Part shown: one piece after another, positions 34,270-43,380 of the stretch
Layout: each line of letters begins with the position of its first letter
Numbering within the stretch: position 1 is the stretch's first letter
Source of the DNA: Pictodentalium vernedei
Lineage: Eukaryota > Mollusca > Scaphopoda > Dentaliida > Dentaliidae
DNA: 64,000 nt
Direction of reading: 5' to 3'
Assembly (NCBI GenBank): GCA_031216915.1
Contig: CM062297.1
Coordinates: 546,180,971-546,244,970 of the forward strand
The notes under the pieces: model-generated
The model's database searches: none
Seen by the model: only the letters and a program-made list of their open reading frames with translations
Told to the model about the DNA's origin: nothing
Position numbers and translations under genes: made by a program

Positions 34270-34900
34270 GATCGAAAGTGTCAACTTCCAGAACAATAAC
34301 TGAATCGGTTGTGAGTATAGAATTCAACAAGGTTGGAGGAGTTGGTGTAATCCTTGTAGGGCTATCGATCGTTTCGCAGATTGTAGTGTCCATAATTTCA
34401 TGGATCTTGGAGTTGTGATTTGAAAGGTCCGAATTTAGATCCCTTACAATAGCAATATTCTGGTTTAGATCTAGGGTTTTCTCGATGGATTGGTCTAATA
34501 GCTCCCTGTAATTGGGGTCTACAAATTGGTGTGATGTATATGTAAGGGCTACGAGGTATTGTTTAGTTTAGATAAAACTCCAAACCAAATAATCGAGTCA
34601 TCGAATTTCAAGCGAGATTTGTGTTGAAAGTGGAGGCGGTTCGAAAAAAACTCCTATTCCACCACTGGAGTGGTTCATGTCTTTATGAATGGGATTTGAA
34701 AAATTAGGTAAAATTATATTTTTGAATCGAAGGATGCCTGCAAGTGAGTCTCAGAGAAACAGACCACGTAAAACTCTCCTACGATCTCGTCTACCTCAGA
34801 CAGTTTTGATTGTATACTCCTAATGTTGTAATAAAAAATAAAAACTGATTTTTTTAGCCTCCTTGATGTTATTCGATGTTGGTCCTGGATTTAATTCAGC
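34250..34900 (-). pseudogene. LINE endonuclease relic
   Basis: Minus-strand frames contain YRELLDQSIEKTLDLNQNIA, a degraded GDFNxD-like segment (IVRDLNSDLS) and IDSPTRITPTPPTLLNSIL. The last is the well-known C-terminal endonuclease motif of Jockey/CR1-type LINEs. It lies upstream of, and in the same orientation as, the RT relic at 30790-32500. The two are probably one interrupted element. Confidence 0.7.
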
Positions 34901-35570
34901 ATCATTGCAACAAAACATTACATACAACAGAATCAACAGGAGAGATAGATGATGATTTTGAATTGAAAATTCCTTTTGTGGCACGATATTGATCTATCGA
35001 TATAGCCATGAGTGAAAGATTTAGGTAGGTAATTGTTGTATTTAGATAGGAGCTTTCGATGTTTCTTTTCACAGCTCTGTGAAGGGTTCAATAATCCGAT
35101 TGGTTGAAGGGCGTGGATCTGAGAAAATTGATTTATCCTGGCGATAATCAGAGAATTCTAGGTAGAAATGGAGAGTTGAAGAGTTTGAAGGTAGAGAAAA
35201 CAAAATGAAGAATTCCAGAAAATGGAAATAAAAATGTGAACACCAATATGTACAATTTAACTGTTAGAAATATGTGTTTATTTTTGTTTTTAAGGAGCAT
35301 TATTATCGCATAAAGTGTTATTTTTGTTGGGATTCGGTGTCCATGCGAATTTAGAACTGTGACTGTTTGACTATAAAGTCTGTCATGATGGTGAGTTTGG
35401 CTGTATTATAAGTGGTAGTAGAAGTTTTTGTTCGTTAAAATGGCTTGGGTATAAAAAGTCTGTTGATTAGTTTAATAAAAAAATATATATGAGACACGTC
35501 CTCGCACCTTTATTACAGCCAGCACAAGACGATGATACACAAGGGTATTCTTTTACCGAAATGACATCCG
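34901..35570. other. No gene recognised
   Basis: AT-rich sequence, possibly further LINE 5' remnant, but no motif is clear. Confidence 0.35.
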
Positions 35571-35577
35571 TTATTTA

Positions 35578-35650
35578 TTCCTAGTTCCTTATTCAACATT
35601 TCTTATCAACCGATTTTATCGGTTGATAAGGAATGTCGAATAAGGAACAG
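35578..35650. repeat. Perfect-stem hairpin
   Basis: GTTCCTTATTCAACATTTCT pairs with its complement through a stem continuing into CAACCGATTTTATCGGTTG. It is likely a foldback element. Confidence 0.7.
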
Positions 35651-36184
35651 GGAGTATGTAACGGTTGTCACATCCCCATTCTTTTACACTCCGTCACACA
35701 AGCACGCCCCACCCTCACATATTGAACACATCCGAGACACACACACCTCGCACGCTTACACTCAACGATTCATTTGATGTGTTTACATCATCTCAAAGGC
35801 GGAATACAGACTGACTTGAATTAGAGATTGTCATTCTTAGAAAGCTCTAAGATTTGCCGAGTTATTCACTGCATGGCCAGGTATCTGTTCAAGACGAGTG
35901 TGTTTCCCTCTGAAACTAAACAACCATGCCAAAAAGAGAACGAAGCCAAGGTTTGCTTGTCCAGGGTCCGCACACGTTGGGTGATGGATGTCATTAAACA
36001 GGCAAACACATGTATGAAAAAGTTAAATAACAATAACTAGTGTGTATTGAATCTTCATACTTTCGGCAGTCCGAGTTCAAACGTTCATACTGCGTATACT
36101 ACCAAAAAGTTTTGAACCACGGCAATCTTTTAGAAGAAAATGACAAAAATTAACAAAATAAAAGTGCAGTACGCCTTGTATAAA

Positions 36185-36302
36185 GAACCATCGTGACTCC
36201 ACGTGGGCAATTGGAATTTAGTGCCTTCCCCAAGGACTCAACGTACATACCCCTGGAGGGGATCGAACCGTGAACCGGGTGAACTTTCTTAGCTGCTACT
36301 TG
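36185..36302 (-). repeat. SINE head fragment (copy 4)
   Basis: ACTCCACGTGGGCAATTGG and GGGGATCGAACCGTGAACC match the tRNA-like half of the SINE at 3480-3570. It ends about 150 bp before element 2. Confidence 0.5.
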
Positions 36303-36453
36303 GACAGAACACAAAAACGGGCGGTCTCTCATATATTAATCTACACTCACAAACACACCCCGAAACATAAATACACCCACCACAAACACACCGCATACTC
36401 ACACACATATACATTTCATTTGCATGTCCACACATTCGTGCAATACACATACT

Positions 36454-36459
36454 GACACC
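36454..36459 (+). repeat. Target-site duplication GACACC, left of element 2
   Basis: The hexamer directly precedes AGTAGGTAATAAAGG and is repeated at 55095-55100 directly after the mirror-image end. Confidence 0.92.
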
Positions 36460-36865
36460 AGTAGGTAATAAAGGCGGATTTACCAACCACTTTGTACATG
36501 TACGTGTACAACATACGTACACGATGCGTTCACCAACGTGGAATTCAGTGTTAAATCACACGCTTGTTCACAAAAATGTACAGTGGTCTTGAATCCCCCA
36601 TGTTTTTTTTGTGACTCCTAGATCGCACTTTTAACGTTCAAATACTCGTGGTGAATGCGCGTTTTTTTAAAAAAAGGGTGAAATTGTATATCTTCAATTT
36701 TATCTTTTACTTTAAAAATTTTGTATACGTTCCCATCGCAGCTCAGACCATCGATCCATCGTTGGCGAACGCGAGCAACATATTCTAGGCTAGATCAAAA
36801 AAACGGCCTGCGGATTCAAGACCAGTGGTCCAGAACCCGCCATTGTTTTGAGGCGGTGGGTTTTA
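36460..36865 (+). repeat. Left terminal inverted repeat of element 2
   Basis: It pairs with 54689-55094 almost base for base. It holds GTACATGTACGTGTAC near 36493, a GGAATTCAGTGTTAAATCAC block, a CGTTGGCGAACGCG block and AAAACGGCCTGCGG near 36800. Similar GTAC, CAGTGTTAAA and TTGGCGAACGC blocks occur in element 1's TIR in the same order, although the rest has diverged. Confidence 0.92.
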
Positions 36866-36963
36866 TTCAAATGAGATTAATTTGTCAAGTTAAATGGTTT
36901 ATCTGAAAAAATTATTTTTATGAATCAAAAAGCGGAAAGAATTCAAAAGATCAATTGATGTTT

Positions 36964-37805
36964 TGATTGAGCGATTACCACGTAAAATTTTAGAGAAAAA
37001 TAGCGTTGTTCAACGTGCGAGTACAAACGCTGTTTTAACCCAAAATATTACAAGATATTCATGGAGTATTATTTTTCTCATCTATTTTTTTCTGCAAAAA
37101 AATCTCTGGCGAGAATTTTTTTAAAATATTTTTCAACTCTTGTTTTTTGACTGAGCGATTACCATGTAAAATTTTAGAGAAAAATAGCGTTGTTCAACGT
37201 GCGAGTACAAACTCGGTTTTAACCCAAAATATTACAAGATATTCATGGAGTATTATTTTTCTCATATATTTTTTTCTGCAAAAAAAATTCTCTGGCGAGA
37301 ATTTTTTTAAAATATTTTTCAACTCTTGTTTTTTGACTGAGCGATTACCATGCAAAATTTTAGAGAAAAATAACGTTGTTCAACGTGCGAGTACAAACGC
37401 GGTTTTAACCCAAAATATTACAAGATATTCATGGAGTATTATTTTTCTCATATATTTTTTTCTGCAAAAAAAATTCTCTGGCGAGAATTTTTTTAAAATA
37501 TTTTTCAACTCTTGTTTTTTGACTGAGCGATTACCATGTAAAATTTTAGAGAAAAATAGCGTTGTTCAACGTGCGAGTACAAACGCGGTTTTAACTCAAA
37601 ATATTACCAGATATTCATGGAGTATTATTTTTCTCATATATTTTTTTTCTGCAAAAAAAATTCTCTGGTGAGAATTTTTAAAAAATATTTTTCAACTCTT
37701 GTTTTTTGACTGAGCGATTACCATGTAAAATTTTAGAGAAAATAGCATTGTTCAACGTGCGAGTACAAACACGGTTTTAACCCAAAATATTACAAGATAT
37801 GAATG
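36964..37805 (+). repeat. ~186-bp tandem repeat array (4 full units plus partial)
   Basis: Units start with TGA(C/T)TGAGCGATTACCA at 36964, 37148, 37334, 37520 and 37707, spaced 184, 186, 186 and 187 bp. Each contains CAACGTGCGAGTACAAAC and TATTACAAGATATTCATGG. Because 186 is divisible by three, a frame stays open across units. Its hydrophobic 62-residue repeat looks like a by-product of phase, without gene signals. The array occupies the left subterminal zone. Confidence 0.88.
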
Positions 37806-37987
37806 AAGTAATTATTTTGAGAATGACTTCAAGTGTGAGGAAATAACGGTTTTTACTTAATATTAAAGACGGAAGATTTTATTTACTTAAAACATAAAAC
37901 ATAAAAATAATTATACATTTAATTTTGAAAATAATAAATAACTCGTATTAGCATACTCAAAGGAACATTAACAATTAAAAACGAAAG

Positions 37988-38893
37988 ATGTTTTTACAGA
38001 TGGATCCTAGGCGCCGAGATCTAATTTCAGACCAGTATGAACGTGCTAAGAAGGGGATTCAGTCGGCTGACAGGAGCAGACATCTTGGTGAGATGGAACT
38101 CAGACGCAAAGCCACAAAAATATTTAAACCCGTGACGGAGGGTCAAGAGCGAAGCAGGAAGGAGATAGTCGAAGAATTGAGACCTATAAAGGAGAGTTCT
38201 TTGAGAATGGGTTCGTTGCCTCCTAGTTTTGGAAATCGGTATTCCATTCAATCTACACCGGATTACGTTCCCACGGGAATTCAAACAGATATGAGCGAGG
38301 GCGATGATACAGCTTCGACTATCACCACTAGTAGCGTTGCGTCGTCCGATGATGATGGTGGTAAGAGAGATCAGTCGTATGGAATTTATAAGGATTCTAA
38401 GGGTAGAACTTTTGTGGGAGACACAGAAGTAGAAATTGACGATGATGAATTGATCGTGGATTCGAATAAGTATAAAGTAACTGATGGTCTGCGCAGATTG
38501 CTCCTTTACGACAAGCCCGGCGATTACACGGAACAGGATTTTGACAATTACGGAGACATTCTGGTTCAGACCCACGCCATGAAGAGAAATAACGATGCCA
38601 GAGAGACGAGACCCAAAGCCAACAGAGGTTACAAGTGGATGAAAGTGGTGAAACCCATATGGGATATGAACAAGAAGTTCGTCGAATCGGTGACTGGCAA
38701 AGGGGTGAAAACCACCTTTCTTCCGAGCGATTCCGACGCTCTGTCTCAGAGATTGAGTTTGTTGATGGCGAGCAGATGGGCTGGTAACACGGGATTAGAT
38801 AATCAGATAGTTACTATATCTGACGAATTGTTAAGACATAAGGTTTTGAATAAAAACCAGTATAAAAGGCTGATGAACGAATTGAAGGATTGA
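37988..38893 (+). CDS. Conserved Polinton-associated structural ORF
   Basis: An open 301-codon gene is the first rightward gene after the AT-rich leader. It starts MFLQMDPRRRDLISDQYERA; a second Met at codon 5 is also possible. The N-terminal half is charged and helical. The centre has an acidic Ser/Thr-rich linker (GDDTASTITTSSVASSDDDG), then a conserved core SYGIYKDSKGRTFVGDTEV with FDNYGDILVQTHA. The C-terminal part is basic (RNNDARETRPKANRGYKW) before DSDALSQRLSLLMASR. The core resembles a family of uncharacterised proteins common in arthropod and cnidarian genomes (I recall it as DUF8207-like, unverified). Position among capsid genes suggests a virion role. Element 1 carries a broken homologue. 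Confidence 0.75.
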   Translation: MFLQMDPRRRDLISDQYERAKKGIQSADRSRHLGEMELRRKATKIFKPVTEGQERSRKEIVEELRPIKESSLRMGSLPPSFGNRYSIQSTPDYVPTGIQTDMSEGDDTASTITTSSVASSDDDGGKRDQSYGIYKDSKGRTFVGDTEVEIDDDELIVDSNKYKVTDGLRRLLLYDKPGDYTEQDFDNYGDILVQTHAMKRNNDARETRPKANRGYKWMKVVKPIWDMNKKFVESVTGKGVKTTFLPSDSDALSQRLSLLMASRWAGNTGLDNQIVTISDELLRHKVLNKNQYKRLMNELKD

Positions 38894-39034
38894 TGTGTAT
38901 ATAATAAGTAGAGAGAAACAAACAAACAAACAAAAATAAAACAGTAAATTCTTACACTAGAATAATAAAAGTATTTAAAAACAACAAAACGATTTACCAG
39001 TGAAAAAAACAAAAATATATCCTAAAAATAAAAT

Positions 39035-39414
39035 ATGTTGGTGATAATGAACATGGGATACGTCAGGACTTACGTTCAAGGCGGTTCTGGCATCGTCGAT
39101 TCTATAATGCGAGCGTTCACGGGGATGCGGGTAGAAAACTCGCATCGACCGCGTTTGAGGTCGGTAAGAAGACGGCTTTGGATGCTGGTAAGAAAGCCGC
39201 TTCCGAAGCCAGTGGTAGGATAGCTTCTGTGGCTGGCAAGAGAGCAGCCGACGCGTTGATCGACAAGTTGATCAGTCCTCCAGCGAAGCGAGCAGCGTTA
39301 GAGCGAACGCCGAAAAGTTGGAAAGATTTTAAGGATGCCGTTGTGCCCATACAAGATTTAGCCAAAATGACGAGTGGATCCGGATTGAAGAGAACTCGTG
39401 ACGGTGCGATATAA
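39035..39414 (+). pseudogene. Small Ala/Lys-rich protein, frameshifted
   Basis: It starts MLVIMNMGYVRTYVQGGSG. After SIMRAFTG one base is missing compared with element 1, so the Ala/Lys-rich helical part (GKKAASEASGRIASVAGKRA) and the basic C-terminus KRTRDGAI lie in another frame. Small size, basic charge and a place between capsid-associated ORF and ATPase suggest a minor core or scaffold component. No family was recognised. Confidence 0.65.
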
Positions 39415-39509
39415 ATAAATAATAACATTAAAAACAGAGTTTGAAAAACGTAAAAAATTTGTGTTTGAAAAGAATCTAAAATAACAGACAAAAAAAAAAT
39501 AAAACAAAG

Positions 39510-40358
39510 ATGAACATTAAAGATATGTCTTGGAACGACGCCGCGACCAAGAGGTCGAATAACGAGTTCTTTCCCAAGAGCATAAGAGGCTTGATAGTGG
39601 GAAAATCGAATTGTGGAAAGACCAATCTGTTGATGAATCTGTTGTCCCGATCCGACTGGTTGGATTACGACAGATTGTTCGTGTTTGGCAAGAGCTTGTT
39701 TCAACCCGAATACAGATTGCTTCGAGAGTGTATGGATCGTAGATTGCCCAAGGACGTCATAGCCAGAATCTTTGACAGTAGGGAGGAATTCGACAAGAGC
39801 AGAGCTCCACTTTTGACCATTTTGGACGGTGCGGCGATGGAGCTGATGAAGAGAAATGCATCTTCGAACGTCGAGTGTCGATTTTATGAGAACGCTAGCG
39901 ACGTTCCGGATCCTAGGGAACTGAAATCGGAAGATAAGAATCTCATGATTTTCGACGATCTGCTTTTGGAGAGACAGAACCGATGCGAATCGTATTACGT
40001 TAGGGGTCGACACAGCAACGTGGACTGTTTCTACCTGTCGCAGAATTATTTTCGATTGCCCAGACAGACGATAAGGGAGAACGCTAATTTTCTATGTCTC
40101 TTTCGCCAAGATCTCAAGAATCTCAATCACATCTACGGCGATCACGTCGCAAACGACATGAGCACTGCGGAATTCAGGAGATTCTGCAAGAGGGTTTGGG
40201 ATGGTGGACTTTACAATTTCATCGTGATCGATTTGACAAGCAAATTTAATCGCGGAAAATATCGGTGTGGATTCGACAAGTTTTATGTTTCCGATGATAA
40301 TAATAAGATAGAGCGTGAAAATAAAAATTTGGAAAATAATAAATCTTCAAATAATTAG
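39510..40358 (+). CDS. ATP: Genome-packaging ATPase (A32/FtsK-HerA type)
   Basis: An intact 282-codon gene. Walker A GKSNCGKT is at residues 31-38, and Walker B LMIFDD at 145-150. A conserved RGRHSN...FYLSQNYF segment at 165-181 supplies the polar sensor Gln typical of this class. In Polintons and poxvirus-like relatives this enzyme drives DNA into preformed capsids in the nucleus or cytoplasm. The C-terminus becomes Asn/Lys-rich and AT-biased (LENNKSSNN). The start MNIKDMSW is preceded by an A-rich leader and conserved in element 1, where the gene is broken. Length fits the Polinton family. Confidence 0.92.
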   Translation: MNIKDMSWNDAATKRSNNEFFPKSIRGLIVGKSNCGKTNLLMNLLSRSDWLDYDRLFVFGKSLFQPEYRLLRECMDRRLPKDVIARIFDSREEFDKSRAPLLTILDGAAMELMKRNASSNVECRFYENASDVPDPRELKSEDKNLMIFDDLLLERQNRCESYYVRGRHSNVDCFYLSQNYFRLPRQTIRENANFLCLFRQDLKNLNHIYGDHVANDMSTAEFRRFCKRVWDGGLYNFIVIDLTSKFNRGKYRCGFDKFYVSDDNNKIERENKNLENNKSSNN

Positions 40359-40387
40359 TTTTGAATAAAAAAATAAAATTAAATATA

Positions 40388-41133
40388 ATGTTCGAACATG
40401 GAGAATTGTTAGGATGGATAGCCGAGAATACGGCTGCGAAACAATCCATTCAAATCGTGGTGAGTGGCGATTCGACTCGATTCGCTACGAAATTCGAACC
40501 TTCCATCGAATTGAATAGAGAGAAAAGGCTTTGGTGAATCTGGAGACTTATTATTCCTTTCCCAACGTCACCGAAAAGAATAACTCGTTCAAGTATTCCG
40601 ACGGAACGGATTGGTTGGAGATTCGAATTCCCAAAGGGAGTTACGACATAGACGATTTGAACGATTACATTCAGATGCGAATGAAGACGGATGGAAAGGG
40701 AAGCAACAAGATCAGACTCGCTCCCAATCCTAATACCTTACAGACGATGTTGGATTTGGAAGATAATTTTCGAGTGGATTTCAACATGGACGATTCTATA
40801 GGCAAGATGTTGGGATTCGATCAAAAGATGTATCGAGGCCACGTGGCATCTGAAAATACGGTCGACATTCTCACTGTCAATAGCATTCTGGTGAACGTGG
40901 ACGTGATTGCTGGAAGCTACGTGAATGGTAGCACTCAACCGACGATCTATTCCTTCTTTCCAAACGTGTTGCCGGGTTATAAGATCATGGAGCGACCTCG
41001 AAATTTAGTTTATCTACCAGTGATTTTGGACACGTTGTATAGTCTCAAAACCACGTTGACAGATCAAAATGGTGAACTGTTAGATCTTTGCGGAGAGAGA
41101 GTGACGATACGATTTCACATAAGAGAAATATAA
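40388..41133 (+). pseudogene. Minor capsid (penton-like) protein, frameshifted
   Basis: The start MFEHGELLGWIAENTAAKQS is followed, after about 46 codons, by a 10-base deletion (compare 15255 in element 1), which shifts the frame and gives an early TGA. Downstream, 200 codons are open from NLETYYSFPNV, through SFKYSDGTDWLEIRI and SGSYVNG-like AGSYVNGSTQPTIYSFFPN, to the end FHIREI. The conserved C-terminal half suggests a jelly-roll vertex protein, as assigned for this family in Polintons. One event, the deletion, disables an otherwise well preserved gene. Confidence 0.82.
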
Positions 41134-41265
41134 ATGAAAAAAAAAATTGTGTATATATATAGATAACAAAAATAAAATAAACGCAATATTAATTTTACAA
41201 AATTATTTTAATATAATTATTAAACAAGAAAGAATTGAAGTAAATATATTTTAAAAAACAGAATT

Positions 41266-41877
41266 ATGACACAATACGTGGTTAAAAACATGAACATATC
41301 CGCAGGACAGAGGAAGAAACTTAAGAGAGCGTTAACAACTCGAGGCGAGGCGGTGAGATTCAAGTTCACTCACGAAGATCTGACGAGAGGCGGTCAGGAT
41401 TCGATCGCCTGGACCAGAAGTCAAATCAAAAGGATGGAGAAAGCGATTCGCGATGGAAGAGGGTTGACAGTGAGAATGAGTCCCGCTCAATTGAGATACA
41501 ATTTGAGAATGAAAGGTGGTTTCCTGCCACTATTGGCAGGAATAGCTGCAAAAGTATTACCCTTCGCCGCAAAGGCACTACCCTTTCTCGGAAAGACTCT
41601 CGGCGTGGGAGCTCTCACGGGACTCGCTAGTTCGGCAGTTGAGAAATTAATGGGTGGCAGCGGACTGTTCTTGAAGAAGGGAGGAGCCGTGTGTCACGTC
41701 CATGTAGACGACAGTGGTAAAGGATTGTATCTAGAACCTGCTAGAGGTGGCAACTCTCTGAGAGGAAACAGTCTCTATCTGAAGAGTGGACGGAACGTTG
41801 AGCGACTCGGCAAGGGTTTGTTGCTTGGTGAGAATTCGCCGTTTAAGAATATACCGATTTTGAATATGTTATTATAA
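41266..41877 (+). CDS. Membrane-active capsid-associated protein
   Basis: An intact 203-codon gene. The N-terminal 80 residues are Arg/Lys-rich with two helix-like repeats (NISAGQRKKLKRAL and TRSQIKRMEKAI), each followed by a V(R)F/V(R)M strand. Residues about 84-130 form Ala/Leu/Gly amphipathic-hydrophobic stretches (LPLLAGIAAKVLPFAAKALP then GALTGLASSAVEKLMGG). The C-terminal domain ends IPILNMLL. The layout resembles pVI/pX-like minor capsid proteins proposed to disrupt endosomal membranes in adenovirus-like viruses. That function is inference. It sits between the penton-like gene and a convergent gene pair. Confidence 0.7.
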   Translation: MTQYVVKNMNISAGQRKKLKRALTTRGEAVRFKFTHEDLTRGGQDSIAWTRSQIKRMEKAIRDGRGLTVRMSPAQLRYNLRMKGGFLPLLAGIAAKVLPFAAKALPFLGKTLGVGALTGLASSAVEKLMGGSGLFLKKGGAVCHVHVDDSGKGLYLEPARGGNSLRGNSLYLKSGRNVERLGKGLLLGENSPFKNIPILNMLL

Positions 41878-41931
41878 TATAAAATTATATAAAATATAAA
41901 ATCATAGAAAGTATAAAATAATATATTTAAA

Positions 41932-42012
41932 ATGGATAAAAAGGTGGAGAAACAATTAGACGATAATGACGAATATCGCGAGACGGAGTGCAAAGAAACA
42001 AACAAAAAATGA
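41932..42012 (+). CDS. 26-codon charged mini-ORF
   Basis: It starts MDKKVEKQLDDNDEY, with an A-rich leader like other genes of the element. The homologous ATG in element 1 (16664) leads a longer, shifted frame that also contains VEKQL. The stop codon TGA overlaps the first arm of the 42009 hairpin. It may be a real small gene or the truncated start of a longer one. Confidence 0.35.
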   Translation: MDKKVEKQLDDNDEYRETECKETNKK

Positions 42013-42031
42013 GATCAAAAGATGATCTCAT
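42009..42031. terminator. Bidirectional hairpin terminator candidate 1
   Basis: ATGAGATC and GATCTCAT form an 8-bp perfect stem around a 7-base loop. T-runs follow on the plus strand, and A-runs precede, so both strands read stem then U-rich. It lies between convergent genes (41266 rightward, 42529 leftward). A near-identical 23-bp copy is at 50211-50233 at the only other convergent junction. Confidence 0.65.
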
Positions 42032-42079
42032 TACTTTTTTTTTTCATTTTTCTTCGCTAAAAATCAATCTCTCTATTGT

Positions 42080-42529
42080 TTATATTTCCAAGTCCGTTAT
42101 TAGCATGTTGACACTCGTGTCTTCTCCTTTTTCGAAAACGTGTTGAATGTTTATCTTTACTCTTTTGAGTTTTTTTACATCGGTCAACTCGCTCTCACCA
42201 CCCAATTTCTTCACGAGTTCGAATGAGATGTTTGGAAATATGTAATTTCCATAGGGCAACGACAAATCGTCCTTGTCGAATTCTCTATCTTCGGCAATGA
42301 CGATGTTCTGCAGATCGCTTTGGCACTCGTAAATCAAATCGAGCGCGGCTTCGTCCAATTCCAAAGGCATCTTATATTTGTCGTATTTGTGCTCTAAGCC
42401 CTTCGTCTCGACCTCGTTCACTTCGATGGGATCGTGTCATTGTAATCTATAGATTTTATGACCGAATTTCTTATTCGTTTCGACTCGTTTCAATTTCAAT
42501 TCGCATCTTTTAGGTGTTGTTGTCCTCAT
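42080..42529 (-). pseudogene. Unknown gene A1 (paralogue of 42769-43218) with one stop
   Basis: It has exactly the same 150-codon span as its neighbour. The start MRTTTPKRCELKLKRVE is Lys/Arg-rich. TGA at 42437-42439 replaces a Gln codon in the paralogue (LQ-stop-HDPIE). Downstream, LDEAALDLIYECQSDLQNIV, EDREFDKDDLSLPYGNY and the shared end NMLITDLEI are open. No family was recognised. An internal Met after the stop could allow a 113-residue product. Tandem duplication with the next gene is clear. Element 1 lacks both. Confidence 0.6.
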
Positions 42530-42539
42530 GATCGATTAT

Positions 42540-42660
42540 TTAGGTTTTGTTTTTACGAATTCTTGCAAATAATGTATATTTTAAATTTTGTATTTAAATA
42601 ATAATTTGTTAAAAAAGTTTGTTATTTTTTTTGCTCTTTATATATATATAAAAAAGTTGT
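42540..42660 (-). promoter_or_regulatory. Leftward AT-rich promoter module 1
   Basis: Reading leftward it has a TATATATATAAAGAGC box at 42655-42635, then CTTTTTTAACAAATTATTAT and ATACAAAATTTAAAA before gene A1. The same module precedes gene A2 (43240-43330) and, in the other direction, the SAP-like gene (44070-44150). Confidence 0.6.
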
Positions 42661-42768
42661 TTTTTAATTTTTAATTTTTATTTAGTGTAAAATTTTTTAG
42701 TAAAAGTTTTTTTTTCTCTTTATATATATATAAAAAGTTAAATTTTAACATTTCAATCTCTCTATTGT

Positions 42769-43218
42769 TTATATTTCCAAGTCCGTTATTAGCATGTTGA
42801 CATTCGTCATTTTTCCACATACGAAAATGGTATGAATGTTTATCTTTACTCTTTTGAGTTTTTTTTCATAGGCGAATGTGCTCTCACCACCCGATTTGTT
42901 CACGAATTCGGGTGAGATTATTGGATATATGTAACCTCCATAGGACAACAATAAATCACCCTTGTCGAATTCTCTGTCTTCGGCAACGATGATATTATTC
43001 AGCAGATCGCTTTGGTACTCATAAAACAAATCGAGCGTGGCTTCATCCACTTTCAAACAAATTTGATATTCATAGTAGTAGTGCTCTAAGTCCACCATCT
43101 CAACCTCGTTCAATTCGATGGGATCGTGTTGTTGTAATGTATAGATATTAAAACCGCATTTCTCATACCTTTTGACTCGTTTCAATTTCAATTTGCATCT
43201 TTTAGGTGTTGTTGTCAT
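42769..43218 (-). CDS. Unknown gene A2
   Basis: An intact 149-residue protein. MTTTPKRCKLKLKRVKRYEK gives a basic N-terminus. The middle is acidic (NEVEMVDLEHYYYEYQ, VDEATLDLFYEYQSDL). A conserved block, AEDREFDKGDLLLSYGGYI, precedes a basic KKLKRVKINI segment, and it ends NMLITDLEI. No signal peptide, membrane helix or Cys pattern is seen. It is clearly paralogous with 42080-42529. The two have separate copies of the same promoter module. It is divergent from the IAP-like gene 163 bp away, so the two may share a regulatory region. Function is unknown. Confidence 0.7.
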   Translation of the reverse strand: MTTTPKRCKLKLKRVKRYEKCGFNIYTLQQHDPIELNEVEMVDLEHYYYEYQICLKVDEATLDLFYEYQSDLLNNIIVAEDREFDKGDLLLSYGGYIYPIISPEFVNKSGGESTFAYEKKLKRVKINIHTIFVCGKMTNVNMLITDLEI

Positions 43219-43380
43219 GATCGATTATTTGGTTTTTATGAATTCTTGCAAATAATGTATATTTTAAATTTTGTATTTAAATAATAATTTGTTAAAAAAG
43301 TTTCTCTTTATTTCTCTTTATATACAAATAAAAGTTAAAAAAAAAAATATTCTTACATACTCAATTTTAAGGTAAAAACA
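43219..43380. promoter_or_regulatory. Divergent promoter between gene A2 and the IAP-like gene
   Basis: The 162-bp gap contains the leftward module (ATTTTGTATTTAAATAATAA and TTTGTTAAAAAAG) and, rightward, CTCTTTATATACAAATAAAA followed by ATATTCTTACATAC, the same tail as before the SAP-like gene (ATATTCTTACAAATG). It therefore appears to serve both genes. Confidence 0.6.

Noticed and set aside
37147-37671. 174-residue open frame with a 62-residue repeat and hydrophobic stretch
   Set aside because: It arises from a tandem repeat whose period is divisible by three, has no promoter or homologue in element 1, and opens inside the array.
36964-37805. CRISPR-like regular repeats
   Set aside because: Units are contiguous with no unique spacers, they are 186 bp long, and the DNA is eukaryotic.
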